A stretch of 55,016 nucleotides of DNA from assembly GCF_004353905.1 (NCBI RefSeq), contig NZ_SMOD01000048.1, forward strand, positions 1 through 55,016. The letters are read 5' to 3'. Positions 36,901 to 45,076 of this stretch are shown in pieces. The notes beneath the pieces are model-generated. The model was not told the origin of the DNA, did not search any database, and saw only the letters and a list, made by a program, of their open reading frames with translations. The translations under genes were made by a program, and so were the position numbers. The DNA comes from Paraburkholderia guartelaensis (lineage in GTDB: Bacteria; Pseudomonadota; Gammaproteobacteria; Burkholderiales; Burkholderiaceae). Within the stretch, counting starts at the first letter, position 1. Each line of letters begins with the position of its first letter.

Positions 36901-37400
36901 GTGTCGGTACTACTGACACATCACGACGTTGCCTGAGCCATGGCGCTATCCGGAGGTTCAGCGTGTCAGTAATACTGACACCTGGACATCCGCTTGAGGT
37001 ACAACGTGCAGCGCGGGTCAGGCCGCAACGAAAGACCGAAGTGTCGGTACTACTGACACCGCACGACGTCGCCCGAGCCATGGCGCTATCCGGAGGTTCC
37101 CCGCGTCAGTAATACTGACACCTCGACATCCGCTCGAGGTACAACGTGCAGCGCGGGTCAGGCCGCAACGAAAGACCGAAGTGTCGGTACTACTGACACC
37201 GCACGACGTCGCCCGAGCCATGGCGCTATCCGGAGGTTCAGCGCGTCAGTAATACTGACACCTCGACATCCGCTCGAGGTACAACGTGCAGCGCGGGTCA
37301 GGTCGCAACGAAAGACCGAAGTGTCGGTACTACTGACACCGCACGACGTCGCCCGAGTCGTGGCGCCATCTGGGGTTCAGCGCGTCGAAACCTCGCGGGC
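36901..37400. repeat. parS: 140-bp tandem repeats with 19-bp palindromes, candidate partition centromere
   Basis: Four units start at 36901, 37041, 37181 and 37321, a strict 140-base period; the fourth is truncated. Each unit opens with GTGTCGGTACTACTGACAC, and units 1-3 carry a second site, GTGTCAGTAATACTGACAC or its near-copy, at 36963-36981, 37103-37121 and 37243-37261. Both are palindromic about the centre, and the second is a perfect dyad in unit 1. That makes seven dyads. The array lies just downstream of parB, the place of sopC in F-type systems with HTH-bearing ParA. It is therefore a good candidate for the ParB binding centromere; binding itself is inferred. Confidence 0.75.
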
Positions 37401-37477
37401 ACGCGCTCTCCGAGCGCTCCCTGTAACTTCCCTTATTGCCGACACTCTAGTGTTACGGGCGTATCGCTTTGGGGACG

Positions 37478-37501
37478 AAAAAAAACCCGCAAAGTTGCGG
37501 G
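37478..37501 (-). terminator. Rho-independent terminator of parAB
   Basis: Read on the minus strand, CCCGCAACTTTGCGGG (37501-37486) is a stem-loop followed directly by eight T residues (37485-37478). It lies 21 bases after the parB stop and separates parAB from the centromere array. Confidence 0.9.
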
Positions 37502-37521
37502 CTTCTGTCCAATAAGTTCGA

Positions 37522-38511
37522 TTACTGCTGCGCGCTTGGTTCTTCCCTGTAAAGCTCGCTGATAAGTTGCCGGATTCGAGTCTCTTGAACTTCGCTAAGC
37601 GACCCGGTCTTGATTTTGACGGTGAACGAGTTCACGTCCTTCGTAATGCTCCCGGCCTGTTCCTTTCCCGAAAAGAACTTCGCGATGCTCCGCTCGCGGG
37701 CCGCCGCTCTCGAACCCTGACGGGTGGCTTGCGCTACGATCGCGGCAGCATATCGTCCCTGAAGAATTTCTCCTTTGACAACGTCTGACCACAAGTCCTT
37801 TGCCGCAGCCAAACCGGCAGCGCCATGCTTTTTGATAGCCGACACAATTTCTTCTGCAGCATTGCACCCAAGCAGCGCGGGCTGCAAGTCCAATTGATCC
37901 TTAATGAAATCAGGCAGCTTGTCGAACGCCAAGAACTGATACAGTCCGGTGCGAGACATACCGAGGGACTCAGCGAGCCGCTTTCGATTCGGAAACTCTG
38001 CTTCCGCACGACGCAGCGATATCGCAATTTCATAGTCGGCTAGGTTGGATCGCCCGATGTTCTCTACCAACGCGAGAACAACCATATCCTCATCGGAGCA
38101 CTCGACTATGACGGCCTTGATTTGCTCCATGCCCAAGATTTTGTGCGCACGCAATCGCCGCTCACCAGCAACCAGCTGATAGCCGGAGTCAACGCGCCGA
38201 ACTGCCACCGGCTGAACCAACCCCTTTTCGCGAATAGACTCGGCAAGATCCGAAAGCTCAGCCTCGACAAAAATCCGCCGCGGTTGCCATGGATTCGGCA
38301 CAACCTCCGCAACGGGAATCGTTGCCTGGCCACCGCTCGCTTCCAACTCTTGAATTTTGAGTTGTGCAGCTGCCAAGGCTCCTGCCATCCCAGGCCCTGT
38401 CTTCGGCTTCTCAACCACAGGCTTAGCCGCGTCCATCTCATCGTCAGAGATTGAGGACGTCTTCCGGAGGTTGGCGGTTTGGAGAGCCATCCGGTCACGA
38501 ATACTGCTCAT
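37522..38511 (-). CDS. parB: ParB-type centromere-binding protein
   Basis: A 329-residue protein. N-terminal helical arm (to about residue 60), then the ParB/Srx-like domain: IPVAEVVPNPWQPRRIF, LAESIREKGLVQPVAVRRV, YQLVAGERRLRAHKILGMEQ, LALVENIGRSNLADYEIAIS. An HTH follows (RKRLAESLGMSRTGLYQFLA), then a C-terminal dimerisation region. The GERRLRAHK motif (116-124) corresponds to the CTP-binding GERR box. The ATG at 38511 overlaps the parA stop (ATGA). A terminator follows the gene. It most likely binds the 140-bp array. Confidence 0.95.
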   Translation of the reverse strand: MSSIRDRMALQTANLRKTSSISDDEMDAAKPVVEKPKTGPGMAGALAAAQLKIQELEASGGQATIPVAEVVPNPWQPRRIFVEAELSDLAESIREKGLVQPVAVRRVDSGYQLVAGERRLRAHKILGMEQIKAVIVECSDEDMVVLALVENIGRSNLADYEIAISLRRAEAEFPNRKRLAESLGMSRTGLYQFLAFDKLPDFIKDQLDLQPALLGCNAAEEIVSAIKKHGAAGLAAAKDLWSDVVKGEILQGRYAAAIVAQATRQGSRAAARERSIAKFFSGKEQAGSITKDVNSFTVKIKTGSLSEVQETRIRQLISELYREEPSAQQ

Positions 38512-39713
38512 TGTGCGAGACTCCATTCGTCGACGTACGTGTTGTCAATCCACCTGCAGTATTCAACCAACGGTTGGCGTACACGCTGCACCGTCTTTGA
38601 GACCCCGTCGGATTTGCTGAGGTCAAACACTGTCGAGAGAGCGAGCGCGCCGTTGCTCATCACCGAACTCGCCGGAATCTCAGTCGTGGTCAGCCAGTCT
38701 TCGTAGGCGCGTTGCGTCCACGAGCGAACGATGGGTGCTGACGACGTCGGGCTTGTATCCACCTTCGACAGAATGACGGAGATGAAATCGTAGACCTTGT
38801 CTGACTCCTTCTCCATGAAGTTCGCGGCAATATCCGAGAACAGCCCCCAGAACGATACCGAGCTGATGAAGTCTAGACTCTCCGGCACCAAGGGCATCAC
38901 CATCGAATCTGCCGCCATCAATGCGTTCAATGTGAGGTACGAGAGGGAGGGAGCTGTGTCCAGAATGATGTAGTCGTACTTCTTGCGCAGCGGCTCCAGG
39001 CCTTTCCGCAGGATTGCCCAAAACTGATAGCTCGGGCGAGTCTTAAGCATCGAGGGGATGAAGAACTCAGCACTGAACAGCGATGGATGCGCGGGAATTA
39101 CATCCAAGCCGTCCCAATAAGTTTCCTTGATTGCAGATTCCAGACCGCCTTCCATCTCCTCGTTATAGATAAAAGGCAGAACGGTCGAATCCTCGTCGAC
39201 CTCGTTCTCGGCATAGAGTCCACAGAGTTCAGACAGAGAGGCCTGCGGGTCCAAGTCAACCACGAGCACCTTCCGTCCGCGCAACGACAACCCTTGCGAG
39301 ATGCACATCGTCGTCGTGGTCTTCGTCGACCCACCCTTGAAGTTGGCAACCAGAAGAATCTTGCCGTCGGCGTCGCGACCAGTCACGAGCGGCGACTGAT
39401 AGATTTCCGACAACTGTTGTACGTAGGTACGCGCCTCGGCCAAAGTGAACAGGCGGCTACGGCCCGTGCCGTGCGCAACGCCCGGCGGCAACGCACTTCC
39501 TTCCCGCGTCGCTTGGTAGTGGAGCTTGGTTCGGTCCAAGCCGCACAGGTCTGCCACTTCGGCAGTCGTAAAGTTTGGCGGCGCCTTTCGCGGCCTCGGC
39601 GTGAGAATTTGCTCGCGCAGCTCCGCCGTCAGCCCGTCCAGTTTTTTCGCAAATTTGGCGATCTTCGCGAGGGGAACCTTGCGTGTGATAGCAGGAAATT
39701 CGGCTTTAGACAT
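38508..39713 (-). CDS. parA: ParA-type partition ATPase with N-terminal HTH
   Basis: A 401-residue Walker-type ATPase. Residues ~47-105 hold a MerR-like HTH (FTTAEVADLCGLDRTKLHYQ), as in type Ia ParA proteins that repress their own operon. The deviant Walker A is FKGGSTKTTT (Lys126 and Lys131). KVLVVDLDPQASLSELCGLY and YDYIILDTAPSLSYLTLNAL are motifs A' and B. The start at 39713 is chosen because the upstream in-frame extension to 39902 is Phe/Lys-rich and unlike the family. Two iterons lie in the leader, so replication and partition control may be linked. Confidence 0.95.
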   Translation of the reverse strand: MSKAEFPAITRKVPLAKIAKFAKKLDGLTAELREQILTPRPRKAPPNFTTAEVADLCGLDRTKLHYQATREGSALPPGVAHGTGRSRLFTLAEARTYVQQLSEIYQSPLVTGRDADGKILLVANFKGGSTKTTTTMCISQGLSLRGRKVLVVDLDPQASLSELCGLYAENEVDEDSTVLPFIYNEEMEGGLESAIKETYWDGLDVIPAHPSLFSAEFFIPSMLKTRPSYQFWAILRKGLEPLRKKYDYIILDTAPSLSYLTLNALMAADSMVMPLVPESLDFISSVSFWGLFSDIAANFMEKESDKVYDFISVILSKVDTSPTSSAPIVRSWTQRAYEDWLTTTEIPASSVMSNGALALSTVFDLSKSDGVSKTVQRVRQPLVEYCRWIDNTYVDEWSLAQ

Positions 39714-40210
39714 GGTTTTTACACTTTCACCGGAAATCGGGACGAAGCGTAGAATACTCGAAAACTTTAGAAAAATCGCTTCCAGATAAGCGAGTTTCTT
39801 AAATTTTCCACCTAACCCCTTGGAAAACAACACAAAAAGATTGAACGAAAGAACGGAAGGGCCAGAATTGCCGGTTCGTGCGCAAGCATTCCGACGTTTC
39901 ATGGTGAGAGAAATTGTTGAAATGCGTTGAAGGAGTCGGTGGAGGAGGGGGTGAAGGTGGGTGAGAAGAATTGTTGAAGTCTGCCAATTGATTCGCCCTG
40001 CCGCGCATTTTCAACAATTTCTCTCACCATCCAATGCCAGGCATATCGCCTTGGCACACAACGCGAGGCACCTTTGCCCCAGAAGCTTCCTCCGCAGCCT
40101 GGTCGTAAGTCTCCCGGCAGCCCATAACCTAAGCGTTGCAGCGGCGTTGAACGCAGGGTCGACGGCAACTCGCCTACAAAAGTGCTCACCATCGTCCACC
40201 GGCTATCGAC

Positions 40211-40219
40211 TTATCCACA
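40211..40219 (+). promoter_or_regulatory. DnaA box
   Basis: TTATCCACA, an exact match to the strict DnaA-binding consensus, inside the iteron field. It suggests host DnaA helps open the origin. Confidence 0.85.
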
Positions 40220-40551
40220 GTGCCCTGACCGCAACCTGCCGCGCGGCGAACCTTGTTACGGTTCATGCCGGTAAACCGAGCAGCCCTGCGGCTGCCGCGC
40301 CACAAAAGCACTCACCATGCTTCAACAAAACGACTCACCCATTTCGAGCGGTTTTCGGCCGAAGACCCCGCCAGGTAAGGCTTTACGCAATCGGGGGCAA
40401 CATTCAACAAAAATGCTCACCGTCAATCTTCAGCCACAGAATCACTCACCTGGCGCTGGTAAACTTCTCACGCTCGCAATGGATTTCCCCTCACTTTCGG
40501 CCAACAAAAGTCCTCACCTCAAGCACAAAATCGCTCACCTACACGTGTCTA

Positions 40552-40640
40552 ACCCATTGTTTTTACGAATCTTTGCTTTTCCCTGTTGTTTGTTCGTTGG
40601 TTTTGCTTTTTAAAAGACTTTGAAAAACATACAACCGTCG
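40552..40640. other. AT-rich stretch, candidate unwinding element
   Basis: A T-rich run on the plus strand (e.g. TTGTTTTTACGAATC, then TTTGCTTTTTAAAAG) between the plus- and minus-oriented iterons. It contrasts with the GC-rich flanks and is where strand opening would be expected in an iteron origin. Confidence 0.6.
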
Positions 40641-40759
40641 CCCGGGACCCTGAGCCTCTCGAAACCAGAAAGGTGAGCAGATTTGTTGAACGGGCATGTG
40701 CCTAGAGGATGGTGATCAAAATTGTTGAAACGATCCACGTCATGGTGAGTCTTTTTGTT

Positions 40760-40787
40760 TTGACATCTCACCTACGCGTGCTACAGT
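40760..40787 (+). promoter_or_regulatory. Candidate repA promoter
   Basis: TTGACA (40760-40765), a 16-base spacer and TACAGT (40782-40787), 33 bases before the repA ATG. The -35 element overlaps the last iteron, so RepA bound there would block transcription. Confidence 0.65.
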
Positions 40788-40820
40788 CTGCGCGACTGGC
40801 AACTAGGGACAGGGACCTCG

Positions 40821-42215
40821 ATGGCAAACAACATCATGACGCGCGCAACCTCGCGCCAGCTGTCGTTTGAGCTGTTCGAGGAGATGCTCGGCACCGATAC
40901 GCCAATCAATGAATCAACGAAGGAGATTGGCTATCAGCGTAATAACGTTTTTATCGACATTACCGATGTGGGCATTACAGCCAGGCGACTCCTGGATGCA
41001 GCGCACTTCATCGTGGCGCAGGAGCCGACCACCCCAAAGGTCTATGATGTCGAGCTGAGCTACTTCCGATGGCTCATGCGTTATGACAGCTACAACTACA
41101 AGCACCTGCGAACAGTGGTGTCCGAGGCTCAAAAAGCCTTAATTCAGGTTTCGGCCTCGCCCCCTGGCAGTACGTCCGCGGAGGACGAGAAGTGGGTGTC
41201 CGTACAGCTCATCGGTATCGTCGGTATCGACAAAGGGCGCATCACTTTTGCGGTTCCTGAGCCGCTCATTCCGCACATCAAGGACCCGGTCAAGTCGCAC
41301 TGGTTGAGCCTGAGAATCACCTCTGCCTTCACGCTCACCTATGCTCGAGCCATTTACGACCACGTCATCGGTTACGTGGCAGAAGGCATAACCGAGTGGA
41401 TCGAAGTCGATGTGGTACGTGGTTGGCCAGGGAGGGCTGCGTCGACTGCAACCGAATTCAAGTATTTCAAACGCGACAACCTCGACAAGGCGGTTAAGCA
41501 GATAAACGCAGTCTCGGACATCGATCTGAGCTACGAGACTCGCACCGTGAGCCCGAAGTCGAAAAAGATTGACCGGATTCGTTTCAGGCTGACGCGAAAG
41601 GAAACCGCTGGAGCCATTCGAGCGAGCCTGCTTGGCGCACAAGAGATATACACGACGCTGAAGAACGAATTCGGCTTCACAGAAAAGCAGTTCAACACCA
41701 TCTCGCAAAACCGAGCCGTGTGGTCGGATGAGCGCATTCTCCAGGCAATCGAGTACACCCGCGCCAAGGTCGACTCCGGCCAAGTCAAGAAGAGTCCGGG
41801 CGCATACCTGCTAAAAGCTATCACTGATGGCTACAAGCTATCGGATGCTGACCGCAAAATGCTAACGGTACAGCAACAGCAGCGGGAGCAGGAGAGGTCG
41901 GAATCCAGCGCGAAGCAACTGGCGACCGCGGCCGTCGCCGCAAGCACCGAGGCGGCAGAGGAGCGCAGCAAAACACAGACCGTCGAGAATGCTGACCTCG
42001 GTCGTGAGGCGTATCACAAGGCAGACGGTAAGGCGCAAAAGGACTTCATGCGCGCCTTTATCGCCTCCGCGGCCGGTAAACTGGCCATCAAGCGGGTGAA
42101 GCTCAACCCGGCGACGATTCATGAGTCGGAAGTGCTGGCACATAAGGATCTATCCTTTGCGCTCTACTCGTTCGTGTTTCTGCGCACCAAAGCGAAGGCC
42201 GTCTCCAAGGCTTAA
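40821..42215 (+). CDS. repA: Rep_3 family plasmid replication initiator
   Basis: A 464-residue initiator with two winged-helix domains. Diagnostic stretches are FRWLMRYDSYNYKHLRTVVS, AQKALIQVSASPPG, ITFAVPEPLIPHIKDPVKSH, TLTYARAIYDHVIGYVAEGI, DNLDKAVKQINAVSDIDLSY. The C-terminal third (EFGFTEKQFNTISQNRAVWS, AIEYTRAKVDSGQVKKSPGA, YLLKAI) is common in Rep_3 proteins. An Ala/Glu-rich linker follows, then a short conserved tail. It binds the upstream iterons to start replication. The length is above a minimal Rep_3 (~300-350). The ATG at 40821 is preceded by AGGGACAGGGA. Confidence 0.93.
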   Translation: MANNIMTRATSRQLSFELFEEMLGTDTPINESTKEIGYQRNNVFIDITDVGITARRLLDAAHFIVAQEPTTPKVYDVELSYFRWLMRYDSYNYKHLRTVVSEAQKALIQVSASPPGSTSAEDEKWVSVQLIGIVGIDKGRITFAVPEPLIPHIKDPVKSHWLSLRITSAFTLTYARAIYDHVIGYVAEGITEWIEVDVVRGWPGRAASTATEFKYFKRDNLDKAVKQINAVSDIDLSYETRTVSPKSKKIDRIRFRLTRKETAGAIRASLLGAQEIYTTLKNEFGFTEKQFNTISQNRAVWSDERILQAIEYTRAKVDSGQVKKSPGAYLLKAITDGYKLSDADRKMLTVQQQQREQERSESSAKQLATAAVAASTEAAEERSKTQTVENADLGREAYHKADGKAQKDFMRAFIASAAGKLAIKRVKLNPATIHESEVLAHKDLSFALYSFVFLRTKAKAVSKA

Positions 42216-42933
42216 CGGTACGCGAGCTCTCGGCTTCACACCTTGTAGACCTGCTCAAGCATTTCCCTCTAGCTCGCATTCGCGGTCGTTGCGTTAACCG
42301 AGGCCGTTTCACCACCATGCTTCTCGTGCGGCCGCTGAAGGTGCCGCGTCGCGGATGCACCTCCGCGCTTTGCCTTTCGATTGGAGACGACTAGCTGATT
42401 GATAGCGAGCACATCGATCTGCCATTCGATCTCGCTTCATGACGGGTATTCACCTTTCACAACAATTCGTTCGTATTGCCGAGTTATAGGTCGGGTGCGT
42501 GAGAGACCTGATCGATTGGCATTGAAAATAGAATGCCGATTTTTCCTGGCTGAGATTTCGCATCGCGTGCACGCGAAATTCCGCATCAGTATAGTCGGCA
42601 TCACCAGGGATCGATTCGATAGCTGTTAGAACGCGCCGCATTGCGATCGCCGCTATGCGTTACGGAACCCGCGCGTCGTGAAGCAGGAGGCAAGACGCGC
42701 CCAGGCAGGCGAGAATGGCGCCGACCTGCTTGTTTCAAGCGCGATGGATCACATGCCGCAAATCTCGGGGGTCGTCACCAGCGGGTGAGTGACTTCCGCC
42801 TCGCAATCCGCCGACGCGCGGCGGGTGTCGATGAGATCGTGCGTCACCCACCCGCTTTCCCGTTCTCGCTTCCCGATTGCCAACTGCATCTATAAAGCAT
42901 CCCCTCGAGTCGGTTCGGGCGAAAGGTGCACGG
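42216..42933. other. Gap after repA with no supported gene
   Basis: Short frames only. One inverted repeat is visible: GCGGGTGAGTGAC (42781-42793) and GTCACCCACCCGC (42843-42855), 12 of 13 positions complementary, 49 bases apart. No terminator with a T run was found after repA. Confidence 0.35.
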
Positions 42934-43224
42934 TCATGGGAGTGGATCCGGCCCGGCGCGGTCTGCTGCCGGGCGCCAGATACACCCGAGCCCGGCCCGG
43001 TCGCATAACAAGGCCCAAGCCGAGTAAGGGATTGCGGCGTCTTCGCTGATCCAGCGGCGCACCTGCCGACCGCCGTTATCCGACAAGCCGAGATAACGAG
43101 CAACCGCGCGTCCCGGCAAGCCGGTGCGACGGATAACCTCCTGAATTTCGGCTCCGTTCGGCTGTTCCCAGCCGTCCTCCGCCGATCGCAGGCAGGCGGC
43201 CCGGATTTCAATTTGATAGCTCAT
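42934..43224 (-). CDS. Small helix-turn-helix protein
   Basis: A 96-residue protein (MSYQIEIRAACLRSAEDGWE, then EIQEVIRRTGLPGRAVARYL, GLSDNGGRQVRRWISEDAAI, PYSAWALLCDRAGLGCIWRP). The central part is an HTH that resembles small DNA-binding proteins common in betaproteobacterial mobile DNA. GGGAAGG lies just before the ATG. It stands immediately before the ~203-bp repeat array, so it may act on it. The exact family is not certain. Confidence 0.7.
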   Translation of the reverse strand: MSYQIEIRAACLRSAEDGWEQPNGAEIQEVIRRTGLPGRAVARYLGLSDNGGRQVRRWISEDAAIPYSAWALLCDRAGLGCIWRPAADRAGPDPLP

Positions 43225-43272
43225 CCTTCCCTCGAACCGCTTATTTTTCCATGTACTTCGTGACGATTAAGT

Positions 43273-44063
43273 CCCGACGGCTTACACCGCGGGGGATACA
43301 CGCGCCCGGCTGGTGGCCGCCCTGGGCTATACCGCATCGTCCCGCCGCTTACGCGGCGCTCCGGTGCTCTTCCCATTTTCGACAATGCGACTATGGGGAC
43401 CCGTGCGCCTCGATCCGGGCGCGCGGCGCGCGCGACACTGCCGTGATTATCCAGCCCCCACGGCTCACGCCGCGGGGATACACGCGCCCTGTGGGCGCTT
43501 GACGACCCGGCTGGTGGTCAGCTTGGGCTATACCGGATCGTCCCGCCGCTGACGCGGCGCGCCGGCGCTCTCCCCATGTCCGACGACGCGGCCATGGGGG
43601 ACCCGTGCGCCTCGATCCGGGCGCGCGGCGCGCGCGACACTGCCGTGATTATCCAGCCCCCACGGCTCACGCCGCGGGGATACACGCGCCCTGTGGGCGC
43701 TTGACGACCCGGCTGGTGGTCAGCCTGGGCTATACCGGATCGTCCCGCCGCTTACGCGGCGCGCCGGCGCTCTCCCCATGTCCGACGACGCGGCCATGGG
43801 GGACCCCGTGCGCCTCGATCCGGGCGCGCGGCGCGCGCGACACTGCCGTGATCATCCAGCCCCCACGGCTCACGCCGTGGGGGATACACGCGCCCTGTGG
43901 GCGCTTGACGACCCGGTTGGTGGTCAGCCCGGGCTGACCCGGATCGTCCCGCCGCTGACGCGGCGCGCCGGCGCTCTCCCCATGTCCGACGATGCGGCCA
44001 TGGGGGACCCCGTGCGCCTCGATCCGGGCGCGCGGCGCGCGCGACACTCCCGCAATTATCCAA
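43273..44063. repeat. ~203-bp tandem repeats rich in hairpins
   Basis: Unit starts (stem CCCCACGGC or its like) fall at about 43273, 43456, 43658 and 43861; the first unit is shorter (183 bases) and the last runs out near 44063. Intervals of 202 and 203 with 1-base indels do not keep a reading frame, so coding is unlikely. Each full unit has three short hairpins. For the unit at 43456 they are CCCCACGGC/GCCGCGGGG (43456-43477), GCGCCC/GGGCGC (43484-43498) and CGCCGC/GCGGCG (43544-43559). The GC-rich palindromic run GCGCGCGGCGCGCGCG also recurs. Function unknown. Confidence 0.75.
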
Positions 44064-44108
44064 CCTCCTGGCATGCAAGGGGAGGGGCGCCAGCGCGCGG
44101 CCGTCCGA

Positions 44109-44136
44109 TTAGCTTCGCGACAGATCGCGAAGCTAA
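44109..44136. terminator. Perfect 12-bp hairpin at the end of the DUF3717 gene
   Basis: TTAGCTTCGCGA (44109-44120) and TCGCGAAGCTAA (44125-44136) pair exactly around CAGA. It overlaps the stop codon of the minus-strand DUF3717 gene and lies at the end of that operon. There is no T run, so it may be a Rho-dependent end, an RNA-stabilising hairpin or a protein site. Confidence 0.5.
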
Positions 44137-44363
44137 CGCGGTGGCGGTTGCTGGTTTCCATGCGCCGTGCGGATGGCGTCCACCTGTTCGGGCGTTAGTC
44201 GCGACACCGCTACAGACGTGGCGCGCTCGTAGATCATCAGGCCGTACACGTGAGCCAGGGGGCGCGCTTTCGCACACAGCGCCGCGCCCTGGCCACGCGA
44301 TTCCTGTGCGCACCAGTAGTTGATTGCCTGTTCGATTTCAGCAATGGTTAGGACGGCAGTCAT
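44133..44363 (-). CDS. DUF3717 family small protein
   Basis: A 76-residue protein. TIAEIEQAINYWCAQESR, ALCAKARPLAHVYGLMIYER match the DUF3717 pattern known from Burkholderiaceae plasmids and genomic islands. Function unknown. It is the last gene of the minus-strand ardB operon, 63 bases after the 102-residue gene. Confidence 0.75.
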   Translation of the reverse strand: MTAVLTIAEIEQAINYWCAQESRGQGAALCAKARPLAHVYGLMIYERATSVAVSRLTPEQVDAIRTAHGNQQPPPR

Positions 44364-44426
44364 GGTTGCCTCACGGGCCCGCGCGATTTCTACGCGGGCG
44401 TTGAATACTACTAAGGATGCCGAAGC

Positions 44427-44735
44427 TTAATGCAGATTCCCGTCGTGCTCCATGAGCATGGCAACAGGCGCGCAGGGCGGCACTCGCTCGAAACCAGCGA
44501 GGGCGACGCGGGCGATGGCGCGCAACTCATCGCTACGCATCTCTGCCGGATTGCCGTTGTGATCGAGCATGCTGGCAATGCGCCGGAGCGCATCGGCGGA
44601 TTGTGCCGCCGCGTCAGCAGACAGGGCCATGCGGTACAGTTCGCCGCGAACGATGCCACGGTCTCCGTACTGCCAGACAGCCAGGAGCGGCAGCAGGGCG
44701 GACAGCCACGTGGGACGGGTATTGAGCGGATCCAT
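44427..44735 (-). CDS. 102-residue hypothetical protein of the ardB operon
   Basis: Starts MDPLNTRPTWLSALLPLLAV with AAGGGGAA before the ATG; the hydrophobic start could be a weak signal or membrane anchor. The rest (ALSADAAAQSADALRRIASM, RSDELRAIARVALAGFERVP) is helical. No family is recognised. It lies between the DUF932 C-terminal fragment and DUF3717. Confidence 0.65.
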   Translation of the reverse strand: MDPLNTRPTWLSALLPLLAVWQYGDRGIVRGELYRMALSADAAAQSADALRRIASMLDHNGNPAEMRSDELRAIARVALAGFERVPPCAPVAMLMEHDGNLH

Positions 44736-44786
44736 GTAAATTCCCCTTTATGGGTGCGCCCCGACCGGGAGGCCGGGGCGGTCCGG

Positions 44787-44933
44787 TTAGCCGCGCAGGC
44801 GGCGCAGTTCGTCAGCCAGCACCCACAAGGCACGATTCAGACGGATGTTTTGATCGATGCCCGCGACCGCTCGGGTCGTGGTCGCCTTGCCCTTCGCGTT
44901 CCGACCATGCAGCCCACCGCGAATCATGTTTTC
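44787..44933 (-). pseudogene. C-terminal fragment of the DUF932 gene, cut off by the RIT element
   Basis: Reads ENMIRGGLHGRNAKGKATTT then RAVAGIDQNIRLNRALWVLA, DELRRLRG, stop. This is the expected C-terminal end of a DUF932 protein whose N-terminal 227 residues lie at 48446-49129 and end in ...FNRVQ. GTG CAG (44939-44934) before it repeats the last two codons of that part, so the join V-Q-E-N is exact. An internal ATG (44927) with AGGAAA upstream could still give a 46-residue peptide. Confidence 0.88.
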
Positions 44934-44966
44934 CTGCACTTATGTGGCGATGCCGCTTACGTGGAG
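44934..44966 (+). repeat. Left terminal inverted repeat of the RIT element
   Basis: Begins CTGCACTTATGTGGCGATG and ends GCTTACGTGGAG. It matches the reverse complement of 48396-48428 at 28 of 33 positions; the mismatches are at positions 13, 16, 17, 20 and 30. Confidence 0.92.
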
Positions 44967-45076
44967 CAATTCAACAGACCCTGCGTCGGTCGGGAATTTC
45001 TCTCGCTACATCTGCACATTACTTTTCAGATCGCGCTAGCGTTGAGATCCCTCATCCATTTCAAGAGGTGATCGTC

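Larger units (their letters stand above)
39903..40762. repeat. oriV: Iteron array of the replication origin (oriV), 13 copies
   Basis: Degenerate 19-bp iterons with consensus TTCAACAAAANNNCTCACC. Plus orientation: starts at 40010, 40172, 40298, 40321, 40403, 40432, 40500 and 40521. Minus orientation: 39903, 39960, 40672, 40711 and 40744. The CTCACC half is the best conserved. Spacing is irregular. Together with a DnaA box, an AT-rich stretch and the adjacent Rep_3 gene they define an iteron-type origin. The copy at 40744-40762 overlaps the repA promoter, which fits autoregulation by RepA. Confidence 0.88.

Noticed and set aside
36866..37221. Two 67-71 residue minus-strand frames with nearly equal sequence
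   Set aside because: They are translations of the 140-bp centromere-like repeats.
36901..37400. Replication iterons rather than a centromere
   Set aside because: A separate iteron field with DnaA box lies upstream of repA with an unrelated consensus, and this array is placed after parB and its terminator.
43273..44063. Possible CRISPR array
   Set aside because: Units are about 203 bases and nearly identical throughout, without unique spacers, and no cas genes are present.
43251..44078. Several overlapping frames with repeated Arg/Pro-rich peptides in the ~203-bp repeats
   Set aside because: The repeat period is not a multiple of three and units differ by single-base indels, so the peptides change frame from unit to unit. 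They are by-products of the DNA repeats.
44787..44927. Independent 46-residue gene with its own ribosome binding site
   Set aside because: The sequence is the natural C-terminal end of the DUF932 protein and joins exactly to the other fragment through V-Q; the apparent ribosome binding site is partly made by the insertion junction.
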